Source: Streptomyces showdoensis (lineage in GTDB: Bacteria; Actinomycetota; Actinomycetes; Streptomycetales; Streptomycetaceae). From it: a stretch of 64,000 nt of DNA. Positions 1-9,639 of the stretch are shown piece after piece. The stretch's first letter is position 1. The number at the start of each line of letters is the position of its first letter. The position numbers and the translations under genes were made by a program. The DNA lies in the NCBI RefSeq assembly GCF_039535475.1, contig NZ_BAAAXG010000006.1:62001-126000 (forward strand), written 5' to 3'. The notes below the pieces were generated by a model. The model saw nothing but the letters and a program-made list of their open reading frames with translations. It had not been told where the DNA came from and did not search any database.

Positions 1-21
1 CCGTGACGCGTTGAACCTTCC

Positions 22-1107
22 GTGAGCACCACGGCGACAGCACTCGAAGGCATCCGGTTCTCGGTCCTGGACCGTTCCCGCACCCGGGAGGGCGAGGACG
101 CGGGGCAGGCGCTGCGCGACACGGTGGCGCTGGCCCGGGAGGCGGAGGCACTGGGCTACCACCGGTTCTGGGTGTCGGAGCACCACGGCGTGCCGGGGGT
201 GGCCGGTTCGGCACCGACCGTGCTCGCCGCGGCGGTGGCGGGGGCGACCTCACGGATCCGGGTGGGCACGGGCGGCGTGATGCTGCCGAACCACCAGCCG
301 ATGGTGGTGGCCGAGCAGTTCGGGGTGCTCGCGTCCCTCTTCCCGGGGCGGATCGACATGGGGCTCGGACGGTCGGTCGGGTTCACCGACGGCATCCGTC
401 GGGCGCTCGGCCGGGACAAGGAGGACGCCGACCGGTTCGGCGCGCAGCTGACGGAGCTGCTGGGCTGGTTCACCGGGGAGCAGACCGCCCATCCGCAGGT
501 GCACGCCCGCCCGGCGGAGGGCCTGCGGGTGCCGCCGTTCGTGCTCGCCACGGGCGAGGGCGCGGCCATCGCGGCGGCGGCCGGGCTGCCGCTGGTGATC
601 GGGGATCTGCGCGGGCGCTCCCGGATGCTGGAGGCGGTCGACGCCTACCGGGCCGCGTTCCGGCCGTCGGTCTGGGCGGCGGAGCCGTACGTGGTGGTGG
701 CGGGCACGGTCGCGGTGGCGGCGACCGACGAGGAGGCGCGGCGGCTGCTGATGCCGGAGGCGTGGTCGCTCGCGTACGCGCGGACCCGGGGCGCCTTCCC
801 GCCGCTGCTGCCGCCGGAGCGGATCGAGGGCCTTCAGGCACCCGGGGCTCCGGAGGGGATGACGGAGAAGCAGCGTGACTTCTACCTGTCCGGGCTCCAG
901 GGGCACGTCCACGGCACCGAGGAGCGGGTCGCCGAGGAGCTGGCGCGGGCGGTGGAGGAGAGCGGGGCACGCGAAGTGCTGGTGACGACGAGCACGTACG
1001 ACCGTGGCGCGCTGCTCGACTCGTACCGCAGGCTCGCCCGTCTGGCGGGCCTGACCAGGGCAAACGTGCCGGGCGGCCTAGAATCGTCGGATGCACAGCC
1101 GCACTGA
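22..1107 (+). CDS. LLM-class flavin-dependent oxidoreductase
   Basis: A 361-residue luciferase-like monooxygenase (bacterial luciferase TIM-barrel family, FMN or F420 dependent). The family signature is visible near the N terminus: EAEALGYHRFWVSEHHG, then TSRIRVGTGGVMLPNHQP and LASLFPGRIDMGLGRS, which are the conserved substrate and flavin-binding strands of the MsnO8-like subgroup. The start is a GTG at the very edge of the window, so an upstream start cannot be excluded. The last 17 bases overlap the start of the UvrA-like gene, which implies co-transcription and translational coupling. Substrate unknown; members act in desulfonation, antibiotic tailoring or general redox chemistry. Confidence 0.9.
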   Translation: MSTTATALEGIRFSVLDRSRTREGEDAGQALRDTVALAREAEALGYHRFWVSEHHGVPGVAGSAPTVLAAAVAGATSRIRVGTGGVMLPNHQPMVVAEQFGVLASLFPGRIDMGLGRSVGFTDGIRRALGRDKEDADRFGAQLTELLGWFTGEQTAHPQVHARPAEGLRVPPFVLATGEGAAIAAAAGLPLVIGDLRGRSRMLEAVDAYRAAFRPSVWAAEPYVVVAGTVAVAATDEEARRLLMPEAWSLAYARTRGAFPPLLPPERIEGLQAPGAPEGMTEKQRDFYLSGLQGHVHGTEERVAEELARAVEESGAREVLVTTSTYDRGALLDSYRRLARLAGLTRANVPGGLESSDAQPH

Positions 1108-3493
1108 CGCCCCGCCTGCGCCTCCCGGGCCCCACGATCCGTTCGTTCGCGTGCGGGGCGCCCGTGAGCACAATCTGAAGGGTGTGGACGTCGACGTCCC
1201 GCGCGACGCGCTGACCGTCTTCACCGGTGTGTCGGGGTCGGGGAAGTCCTCGCTGGCGTTCGGGACGATCTACGCGGAGGCGCAGCGGCGCTACTTCGAG
1301 TCGGTGGCGCCGTACGCCCGCCGGCTCATCCACCAGGTGGGGGCGCCCAAGGTCGGGGAGATCACCGGGCTGCCGCCGGCGGTGTCGCTGGAGCAGCGCA
1401 GGGCCGCGCCGAACGCGCGCTCCTCGGTCGGCACGGTGACGACGCTCTCCAACTCGCTGCGGATGCTGTTCTCCCGGGCCGGCACGTATCCGCCGGGGGC
1501 GGAGCGGCTGGACTCCGACGCCTTCTCCCCCAACACGGCCGCCGGGGCCTGTCCTTCCTGCCACGGCATCGGCCGGGTGCACGGGACGAGCGAGGAACTG
1601 CTCGTACCCGACCCTGAATTGTCGATCCGCGACGGCGCCATCGCCGCCTGGCCGGGCGCCTGGCAGGGCAAGAACCTGCGGGACGTGCTGGACACCCTGG
1701 GGTACGACGTCGACCGGCCCTGGCGGGAGCTGGCCGCGGAGGACCGGGAGTGGATCCTGTTCACGGACGAGCAGCCCGTGGTGACGGTCCATCCGGTACG
1801 GGAGGCCGGGCGGATCCAGCGCCCGTACCAGGGCACGTACATGAGCGCCCGGCGCTATGTGATGCACACCTTCTCGGATTCGAAGAGCGCGACGCTGCGG
1901 GCGAAGGCCGAGCGGTTCCTGACCAGCAGCCCCTGCCCGGTCTGCGGGGGCGGGCGGCTGCGGCCCGAGGCGATGGCGGTGACCTTCGCGGGGCGGACCA
2001 TCGCGGAGCTCGCCGCGCTGCCGCTGACCGAGCTGGCCCGGACGCTGACCCGGGCGACGGAGGCGTCGGCGGCCACGGCCGGCGGCGGCTCCGAGACCGC
2101 CCGGGTGCTCGGCGAGGACCTGGTGGCGCGGATCGGCACGGTCACGGAGCTGGGTCTCGGCTATCTCAGCCTGGACCGGGCGACGCCCACGCTGTCCAAC
2201 GGCGAGCTCCAGCGCCTGCGGCTCGCCACCCAGCTGCGGTCGGGGCTGTTCGGGGTCGTGTACGTGCTCGACGAGCCGTCCGCGGGGCTGCACCCGGCGG
2301 ACACCGAGGCGCTGCTCGTGGTCCTGGACCGGCTGAAGGCGGCGGGGAACACGGTCTTCGTCGTCGAGCACCATCTGGACGTGGTGCGGCACGCGGACTG
2401 GCTGGTGGACGTCGGCCCCCTGGCCGGTGAGCACGGCGGCCGGGTGCTGCACAGCGGCCCGCCGCAGGGGCTCGCCGAGGTGGCCGGGTCGGCGACGCGG
2501 CGCTTCCTCTTCGACCGGACGGCCGCCCCCGGACGGGTGGTGCGCGAGCCCTCCGGGTGGCTGCGGACGGGGCCGGTCGACCGGCACAACCTGCGCGGGC
2601 TCGACGCCGCCTTCCCGCTGGGCGTGCTCACGGCCGTGACCGGGGTGTCCGGTTCGGGGAAGTCGACCCTGGTGGGCGTCCTGTCCGAGGAACTCGACGG
2701 CGTGGAGCGGCTGGTGACGGTCGACCAGAAGCCGATCGGGCGGACGCCTCGCTCCAACCTCGCCACGTACACGGGCCTGTTCGACGTCGTGCGCAGGCTC
2801 TTCACCGCCACGGACGAGGCGCGGGAGCGGGGTTACAAGGCCGGCCGGTTCTCCTTCAACGTGGCCGGCGGGCGCTGCGAGACCTGTCAGGGCGAGGGGT
2901 TCGTCTCCGTCGAGCTGCTCTTCCTGCCGAGCACGTACGCGCCCTGCCCGGACTGCCACGGGGCCCGCTACAACCCGGAGACGCTCGGGGTGCGGCTGCG
3001 CGGGCTGACCATCGCCGAGGTGCTGGACCTGACGGTGGAGTCGGCGGCGGAGTTCTTCGCGGACGTCCCGGCGGCGGCGCGCAGCCTGCGCACGCTGCTC
3101 GACGTCGGCCTCGGCTACCTGCGGCTCGGGCAGCCCGCGACCGAGCTGTCGGGCGGGGAGGCTCAGCGCATCAAGCTGGCCGCCGAGCTCCAGCGGCCCC
3201 GCCGCGCCCACACGCTGTACGTGCTCGACGAGCCGACCACGGGGCTGCACCCCGCCGACGTGGAGGTGCTGATGCGCCAGCTGCACGGGCTGGCCGACGC
3301 CGGGCACACGGTGATCGTCGTCGAGCACGACATGGACGTGGTGGCCGGCGCGGACTGGGTGATCGACCTGGGTCCCGGCGGCGGCGACGAGGGCGGCCGG
3401 ATCGTGGCCGCGGGCCCGCCCGCCGCCGTGGCCGGGACGACGGCGAGCAGGACCGCTCCGTACCTGGCCCGGGCCCTGGGCGTCACCGCCTAG
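1091..3493 (+). CDS. UvrA-like excinuclease ATPase (class II paralogue)
   Basis: An 800-residue twin ABC ATPase of the UvrA family. Both Walker A motifs are present (GVSGSGKSS about residue 46, GVSGSGKST about 518), as are both signature regions (LSNGELQRLRLA, in which the usual second Gly is Asn, and LSGGEAQRIKLA) and zinc-finger CxxC pairs (CPSCHG, CPVCGG, CETCQG, CPDCHG). It is about 150 residues shorter than canonical UvrA, as in class II or drug-resistance UvrA paralogues that lack the UvrB-interaction insert. A role in DNA-lesion or intercalator tolerance rather than core excision repair is inferred from this. The ATG overlaps the preceding oxidoreductase by 17 bases, so the two form an operon. 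Confidence 0.9.
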   Translation: MHSRTDAPPAPPGPHDPFVRVRGAREHNLKGVDVDVPRDALTVFTGVSGSGKSSLAFGTIYAEAQRRYFESVAPYARRLIHQVGAPKVGEITGLPPAVSLEQRRAAPNARSSVGTVTTLSNSLRMLFSRAGTYPPGAERLDSDAFSPNTAAGACPSCHGIGRVHGTSEELLVPDPELSIRDGAIAAWPGAWQGKNLRDVLDTLGYDVDRPWRELAAEDREWILFTDEQPVVTVHPVREAGRIQRPYQGTYMSARRYVMHTFSDSKSATLRAKAERFLTSSPCPVCGGGRLRPEAMAVTFAGRTIAELAALPLTELARTLTRATEASAATAGGGSETARVLGEDLVARIGTVTELGLGYLSLDRATPTLSNGELQRLRLATQLRSGLFGVVYVLDEPSAGLHPADTEALLVVLDRLKAAGNTVFVVEHHLDVVRHADWLVDVGPLAGEHGGRVLHSGPPQGLAEVAGSATRRFLFDRTAAPGRVVREPSGWLRTGPVDRHNLRGLDAAFPLGVLTAVTGVSGSGKSTLVGVLSEELDGVERLVTVDQKPIGRTPRSNLATYTGLFDVVRRLFTATDEARERGYKAGRFSFNVAGGRCETCQGEGFVSVELLFLPSTYAPCPDCHGARYNPETLGVRLRGLTIAEVLDLTVESAAEFFADVPAAARSLRTLLDVGLGYLRLGQPATELSGGEAQRIKLAAELQRPRRAHTLYVLDEPTTGLHPADVEVLMRQLHGLADAGHTVIVVEHDMDVVAGADWVIDLGPGGGDEGGRIVAAGPPAAVAGTTASRTAPYLARALGVTA

Positions 3494-3615
3494 GGCCGGG
3501 CTTCGGGATCGTTCCTGGCCCGGTTCCGGTCCCGGGGCGAGGGGCCCCCACAGCCCCGCGCCGCGGGCCGGCCGTGGCCGTGGCCGTCACGCCGGCCCCG
3601 GCCCGGGACCGCCGG

Positions 3616-4443
3616 TTACGCCGCCGTGTCGAAGGTGTAGTGGCGGGTGTGGTCCAGCATGTCCGCCGGGGTCACGTCGTTCCACGGGCGCATCGTGTCG
3701 TTGAGGTCGACGACGTTCGCCGTGCCCGCGGCCGGGAGGTAGACCGACCGGGGGTGGCGGGCCTGCCAGTCGGCCCACAGCTTGTCGATGAAGGCGTGGT
3801 GCATCCAGAACACGGGGTCGTTCGGGGAGACGCCGGTGGCCATCTGGCCGCCGACCCAGACGTGCACCCGGTTGTGGAGGTTGACGCCGCGCCAGCCCTC
3901 CAGGTGGTTGCGGAAGCCGTCCGAGGAGCTGTTCCAGGGGGCCATGTCGTACGTCTCCATGGCCAGGACGGAGTCGACCTCGGCGCGGGTGGGCAGCTGG
4001 CGGCCGCCGGCGCCCAGGTCGCGCCGGAGGTAGTCGCGGCCGTCGACGCGGACGTTGACGGTCCAGCGGTTCCCGGAGCGGGCGAAGGCGCCGTCGAGGA
4101 CCTGGCCGTCGCGGGCCCGGCCGGTGCCGCCGAGGAAGTCGGGGGCCCAGAGCGACGAGCGGGCGGTGCGGTCGGCGGTCCAGTCCCAGTAGGGCAGGGC
4201 GACGGTCGCGTCGACGGACTGCAGCGCCTGCTCGAACTCTATGAGGAAGCGGCGGTGCCAGGGCAGGAAGGAGGGCGAGCGGTGGCCGACGCGGTCGCCG
4301 CTGTCGGTGTCGCTCATGATGAAGGCGTTGTGCGTGGTGACGAAGGTGTCGTAGCGGCCCGAGCGCTTGAGCTCGAGGAGGGCGGCGACGAAGCGCCGCT
4401 TCTCGTCGGCGGTGAGGGCGGCCTGGTTCTTGCGTACGGTCAC
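3616..4443 (-). CDS. melC2: tyrosinase (MelC2)
   Basis: A 275-residue type-3 copper monooxygenase that oxidises tyrosine to dopaquinone for melanin synthesis. All six copper ligands are in the positions known for Streptomyces tyrosinase: His38, His54 and His63 (CuA), and His190, His194 and His216 (CuB), within THNAF, VGHRSPSFLPWHRRF, NLHNRVHVWVGG and FWMHHAFID. Length matches the family (about 273 residues). There is no signal peptide; the enzyme is exported together with its MelC1 caddie protein, encoded 42 bases upstream in the same minus-strand operon. Confidence 0.96.
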   Translation of the reverse strand: MTVRKNQAALTADEKRRFVAALLELKRSGRYDTFVTTHNAFIMSDTDSGDRVGHRSPSFLPWHRRFLIEFEQALQSVDATVALPYWDWTADRTARSSLWAPDFLGGTGRARDGQVLDGAFARSGNRWTVNVRVDGRDYLRRDLGAGGRQLPTRAEVDSVLAMETYDMAPWNSSSDGFRNHLEGWRGVNLHNRVHVWVGGQMATGVSPNDPVFWMHHAFIDKLWADWQARHPRSVYLPAAGTANVVDLNDTMRPWNDVTPADMLDHTRHYTFDTAA

Positions 4444-4485
4444 GGTGGTACGGCTCCTGGATGAAACGGGGCGTGCGGGATCGGG

Positions 4486-4878
4486 TCAGGCGACGGTGAG
4501 CGGGACGAGCGGCGCGCCCTGCAGCTCACGGACGGCCGCGCGGGCCACGGCCTTGGGCGTGGCGACGGGGTCGTAGTGGTTGATGACGCTGATCCAGGTG
4601 CCGTCGGCGTTCTGCATGACGTGCAGTTCCTCGCCGTCGATCGTCACGGAGTAGCCGCCCCCGTGGTGCCCCCCGTGGTGGCCGCCGCCGTGCGACGGGC
4701 CGCCCTTGATGCGGCGGCCCTGGTAGACCTCGTCGAAGGCCGTCGGCTCCGGGCCGGCCGCCGGAGCGGCGGCGCGCGGGGTGGTGGCCCCGGCGGAGCC
4801 GGCCAGGGCGAGGCCCGCGACGGCGCCGGCGGCGCCGGCGGCGACGCCCAGGGCCTGGCGGCGGGTGATGCTGGACAT
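4486..4878 (-). CDS. melC1: tyrosinase cofactor / copper caddie (MelC1)
   Basis: A 130-residue secreted helper that loads copper into tyrosinase and carries it out through the Tat pathway. The N terminus has an RR motif ([14 protein letters not shown]) followed by an Ala/Gly-rich hydrophobic stretch. A His-rich segment ([14 protein letters not shown], about residues 62-75) precedes the conserved caddie segment [14 protein letters not shown] start at the ATG at 4878, preceded by a GGGGG ribosome site, and not at the longer in-frame start 42 bases upstream. It is the first gene of the melC operon. Confidence 0.93.
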   Translation of the reverse strand: MSSITRRQALGVAAGAAGAVAGLALAGSAGATTPRAAAPAAGPEPTAFDEVYQGRRIKGGPSHGGGHHGGHHGGGYSVTIDGEELHVMQNADGTWISVINHYDPVATPKAVARAAVRELQGAPLVPLTVA

Positions 4879-5061
4879 GAGAACCCCCAAATGAACTGGT
4901 ACGACCGGGGGTTTGGTCATATGCCCCCGGCAGGACCCATCAGTACCCGGGAGTGCCCGGACGCCGGAAATCGCCCGGAGTGGGTTGGCCGCGATATGGA
5001 CAACTCGCCATGATCAGTACAGTCTTGAACGGAGTTGATCTTGCGGTTCCGGCGCACGGAA

Positions 5062-5128
5062 GCGCCCCGGAACGAAAGTTCTGTGGAGATCATGACGATC
5101 TCGTGAACGATCTTTCGTTCCGGGGCGC
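5062..5128. repeat. nested inverted repeat between sdhB and melC1
   Basis: A perfect 17-base inverted repeat (arms 5062-5078 and 5112-5128, GCGCCCCGGAACGAAAG and complement) encloses a second one (GAGATC 5086-5091 and GATCTC 5097-5102 around ATGAC). It lies 39 bases beyond the sdhB stop and upstream of melC1, so it could terminate the sdh transcript. The nested dyad and lack of a T run also allow an operator or attenuator for melC. Confidence 0.6.
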
Positions 5129-5166
5129 CCGGAGTGGTGGGGCTCACGCTCCCAGACTGTCCGGAT

Positions 5167-5909
5167 TCAGCCGCGCACCTTCCGCCGGGCGCGCAGCCAC
5201 TCCTTGTTCATCGCCGCGATCGACGGGAGCGGGATCCCCTTGGGGCAGGCGGTGGCGCACTCGCCGGTGAGGGTGCAGCCGCCGAAGCCCTCGGCGTCCA
5301 TCTGGGCGACCATGTCGAGCACGCGGGTCTCGCGCTCGGGGGCGCCCTGGGGCAGCACGCCCAGGTGGTTGACCTTGGCCGAGGTGAAGAGCATCGCCGA
5401 ACCGTTGGGGCAGGCGGCGACGCAGGCGCCGCAGCCGATGCACTCGGCGTGCTCGAAGGCGAAGTCGGCGTCGGCCTTGGGGACGGGGGTGGCGTGGGCC
5501 TCCGGCGCGGAACCGGTGGGGGCGCTGACGTAGCCGCCCGCCTGGATGATCCGGTCGAAGGCGGACCGGTCCACGACGAGGTCCTTGACGACGGGGAAGG
5601 CGGACGCCCGCCAGGGCTCGACGTCGATGGTGTCGCCGTCGCGGAAGGAGCGCATGTGCAGCTGGCAGGTGGTGGTGCGCTCGGGGCCGTGGGCGTCGCC
5701 GTCGATGACGAGGCTGCAGGCGCCGCAGATGCCCTCGCGGCAGTCGTGGTCGAAGGCGACCGGGTCCTCGCCGCGCAGGATGAGGTCCTCGTTGAGGGTG
5801 TCCAGCATCTCCAGGAACGACATGTCGGGCGACACGCCGTCCACGTCGTAGGTGGACATGGCGCCTTCGGCGTCGGCGTTCTTCTGGCGCCAGACGCGCA
5901 GGGTGAGCC

Positions 5910-5913
<4 letters not shown>
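5167..5913 (-). CDS. sdhB: succinate dehydrogenase iron-sulfur subunit
   Basis: A 248-residue SdhB/FrdB that passes electrons from the flavoprotein to the membrane anchor. The [2Fe-2S] motif is [15 protein letters not shown], and the cysteines for the [4Fe-4S] and [3Fe-4S] clusters follow in [14 protein letters not shown] and [14 protein letters not shown]. The ATG at 5913 overlaps the sdhA stop in an ATGA junction. It is the last gene of the sdhCAB operon; a long inverted repeat follows the stop codon. Confidence 0.96.
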
Positions 5914-7853
<1,940 letters not shown>

Positions 7854-8576
7854 TCAGCTCACCACTCCGGTCATGACGGCGACGGGTACGGAGACGAATC
7901 CGGCGGTCAGCAGCAGCGCGAGGGCGTTGGCCGTGGCCTTCAGGAGGCGTTCGCGGCGGGCGTTGCCGACGCCGAGGGTCTGGGCGGCGCTCCAGAAGCC
8001 GTGCCGGACGTGGAGGCCGACGGCGAGCATGGCGACGATGTAGATGACGTTGCCGTACCAGGTGGAGAAGGTGTCGACGACGTTCTCGTAGGCCCGGCCC
8101 TCCTGGAAGCCGCCGGGGTGGACGGTGCCGGTGGTCAGGTCGAGGACGTGCCAGACGATGAAGAGGCCGACGACGACCCCGCCCCAGCGCATGGTGCGGG
8201 TGGCGTAGCTCGCCCTCCTGCGCTTGTGGACGTAGGCGGTGGGGCGGGCCTTCAGGTCGCGCCTGCTGAGCTGGTACGCGGAGACGGCGTGGGCGACGAC
8301 GGCGACGAGCAGCACGATCCGGGCGAGCCACAGCCCCCACTCGTGGTGGAGCACGGGGGCGCCCATGGTGCGCAGCCAGTGGGCGTAGCCGTTGAACTCC
8401 TCGGGGCCGAAGAAGACCTTGAGGTTGCCGGCCACGTGGGCGACGAGGTACGCCAGCATGGTCAGACCGCTGACGGCCATGACGGTCTTCTTGCCGATCG
8501 TGGACGCCCAGAAGCCGCGGGTGGGACCGGAGGGCGGGCCGCCCGCCTTCCGGTCGGGTGTGGTTGCCAGAGCCAT
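7854..8576 (-). CDS. sdhC: succinate dehydrogenase cytochrome b subunit
   Basis: A 240-residue di-haem membrane anchor of the SdhC/FrdC cytochrome b558 type. About five membrane segments can be read (e.g. [20 protein letters not shown], residues about 33-52, and [20 protein letters not shown] at the C terminus). Candidate haem-ligand histidines lie in these helices ([25 protein letters not shown]). It is the first gene of sdhCAB and is directly adjacent to sdhA with no spacer. The 95-base region upstream is shared with the divergent LysR gene. Confidence 0.93.
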   Translation of the reverse strand: MALATTPDRKAGGPPSGPTRGFWASTIGKKTVMAVSGLTMLAYLVAHVAGNLKVFFGPEEFNGYAHWLRTMGAPVLHHEWGLWLARIVLLVAVVAHAVSAYQLSRRDLKARPTAYVHKRRRASYATRTMRWGGVVVGLFIVWHVLDLTTGTVHPGGFQEGRAYENVVDTFSTWYGNVIYIVAMLAVGLHVRHGFWSAAQTLGVGNARRERLLKATANALALLLTAGFVSVPVAVMTGVVS

Positions 8577-8635
8577 GCCAGCGACGGTAGGGGCGAAGGG
8601 CCCGAGAGGTCCAAGACATGGTTCGGCTGATCTCG

Positions 8636-8650
8636 ATAGGGGGTGCCTAT
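8636..8650. promoter_or_regulatory. LysR-type T-N11-A dyad in the sdhC/lysR divergent promoter
   Basis: The sequence ATAGG-GGGTG-CCTAT is a perfect five-base-arm inverted repeat with the T-N11-A spacing typical of LysR-type operators. It overlaps a -10-like TATGAT (8648-8653) reading towards the LysR gene, so autoregulation and control of sdhCAB are both plausible. Confidence 0.55.
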
Positions 8651-8671
8651 GATGCGGGGTAGGCTGGTCCC

Positions 8672-9571
8672 ATGCAGTTCCAGCAGCTCCTGTACTTCGT
8701 CGCCGTCGCGGAGACCCGCCACTTCACCCGGGCCGCCGAGCGGGTCCACGTCTCGCAGCCCTCGCTCTCCCAGCAGATCAAGGCCCTGGAGCAGGAGCTG
8801 GGCGCTGAGCTGTTCAGCCGGGCCCGCGGCAACATCGCGCTCACCGACGCGGGCGAGGCGCTGCTGCCGCTGGCCCGCCGGATCCTCGCGGACACCGACA
8901 CCGCCCGGCACGAGGTGCAGGAGCTGGTGCAGCTGCGGCGCGGCCGGGTGCGCCTCGGGGCGACGCCCAGTCTCTGCACGGGCCTGCTGCCGGACGTGCT
9001 GCGTACCTTCCACGACCTGCACCCGGGGATCCGGCTGCTGATCGAGGAGGGCGGCTCGCACGACCTCGTACGGGAGCTGGCGCGCGGCGCGCTCGACCTC
9101 GCGCTCGTGGTGCTGCCGCTGCCGACGCCCTCGCCGGCCCTGACGACGGTGGAGCTGCTGACCGAGGACCTGGTGGTGGTCTCCTCGGCGTCCGCCCCGG
9201 CCCCGCGCCGCCCGGTGCGGATCGCCGATCTGCGCGACCAGCCGCTGGTCATGTTCCGGCACGGCTACGACCTGCGGGAGCTGACCGTGGGGGCCTGCCG
9301 GGCGGAGGGCTTCGAGCCCTCGTTCACGGTGGAGGGCGGCGAGATGGACGCCGTCCTCGGTTTCGTCCGGGCCGGGCTCGGCCTCGCCGTCGTCCCCACC
9401 ATGGTGGCGGCCCGCGCGGGCCGCGACCTGCGGGTGACGGCCCTGGCCCGCCCGGGCCTGCAGCGCACGATCGCGCTGGCCCACCGCAGCGACGTGGCGC
9501 CCCCGCGGGCGGCGCGCGAGCTGCAGAAGCTGCTCATGGCCTCCCGGAGGGGCGGTCGGACCGGGTCCTGA
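8672..9571 (+). CDS. LysR-family transcriptional regulator
   Basis: A 299-residue LysR regulator: N-terminal winged helix-turn-helix (residues about 1-60, QQLLYFVAVAETRHFTRAAE and VSQPSLSQQIKALE), a linker helix, then a two-lobed substrate-binding fold (about 90-290) with the AGLGLAVVPTMVA segment near its end. It is transcribed divergently from sdhCAB across a 95-base gap containing a T-N11-A dyad, so control of succinate dehydrogenase in response to a carboxylate effector is the natural hypothesis. The ATG lies about 20 bases after a TATGAT element, so the leader is short. Confidence 0.93.
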   Translation: MQFQQLLYFVAVAETRHFTRAAERVHVSQPSLSQQIKALEQELGAELFSRARGNIALTDAGEALLPLARRILADTDTARHEVQELVQLRRGRVRLGATPSLCTGLLPDVLRTFHDLHPGIRLLIEEGGSHDLVRELARGALDLALVVLPLPTPSPALTTVELLTEDLVVVSSASAPAPRRPVRIADLRDQPLVMFRHGYDLRELTVGACRAEGFEPSFTVEGGEMDAVLGFVRAGLGLAVVPTMVAARAGRDLRVTALARPGLQRTIALAHRSDVAPPRAARELQKLLMASRRGGRTGS

Positions 9572-9588
9572 CCGGCCCGCGCGCCCGG

Positions 9589-9632
9589 GCGGACGGGCGG
9601 GCGGCCGGGCGGGCGGGCGCGCGGGCGCGCGG
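9589..9632 (+). repeat. GGGC-rich tract with quadruplex potential
   Basis: A short run of repeated GGGC/GGGCGG units with at least six GGG blocks lies between the convergent LysR and GGDEF-EAL genes. It could form a G-quadruplex or serve as a roadblock terminator; it is otherwise simple sequence. Confidence 0.45.
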
Positions 9633-9639
9633 GGCCGCG

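Noticed and set aside
470-3328. 952-residue minus-strand open frame opposite the oxidoreductase and UvrA genes
   Set aside because: Arg/Pro/Gly-rich product, typical antisense shadow of high-GC coding DNA; the plus-strand genes are unmistakable.
4917-5147. Small minus-strand frame between sdhB and melC1
   Set aside because: Covers the nested inverted repeat; no ribosome site, odd codon use.
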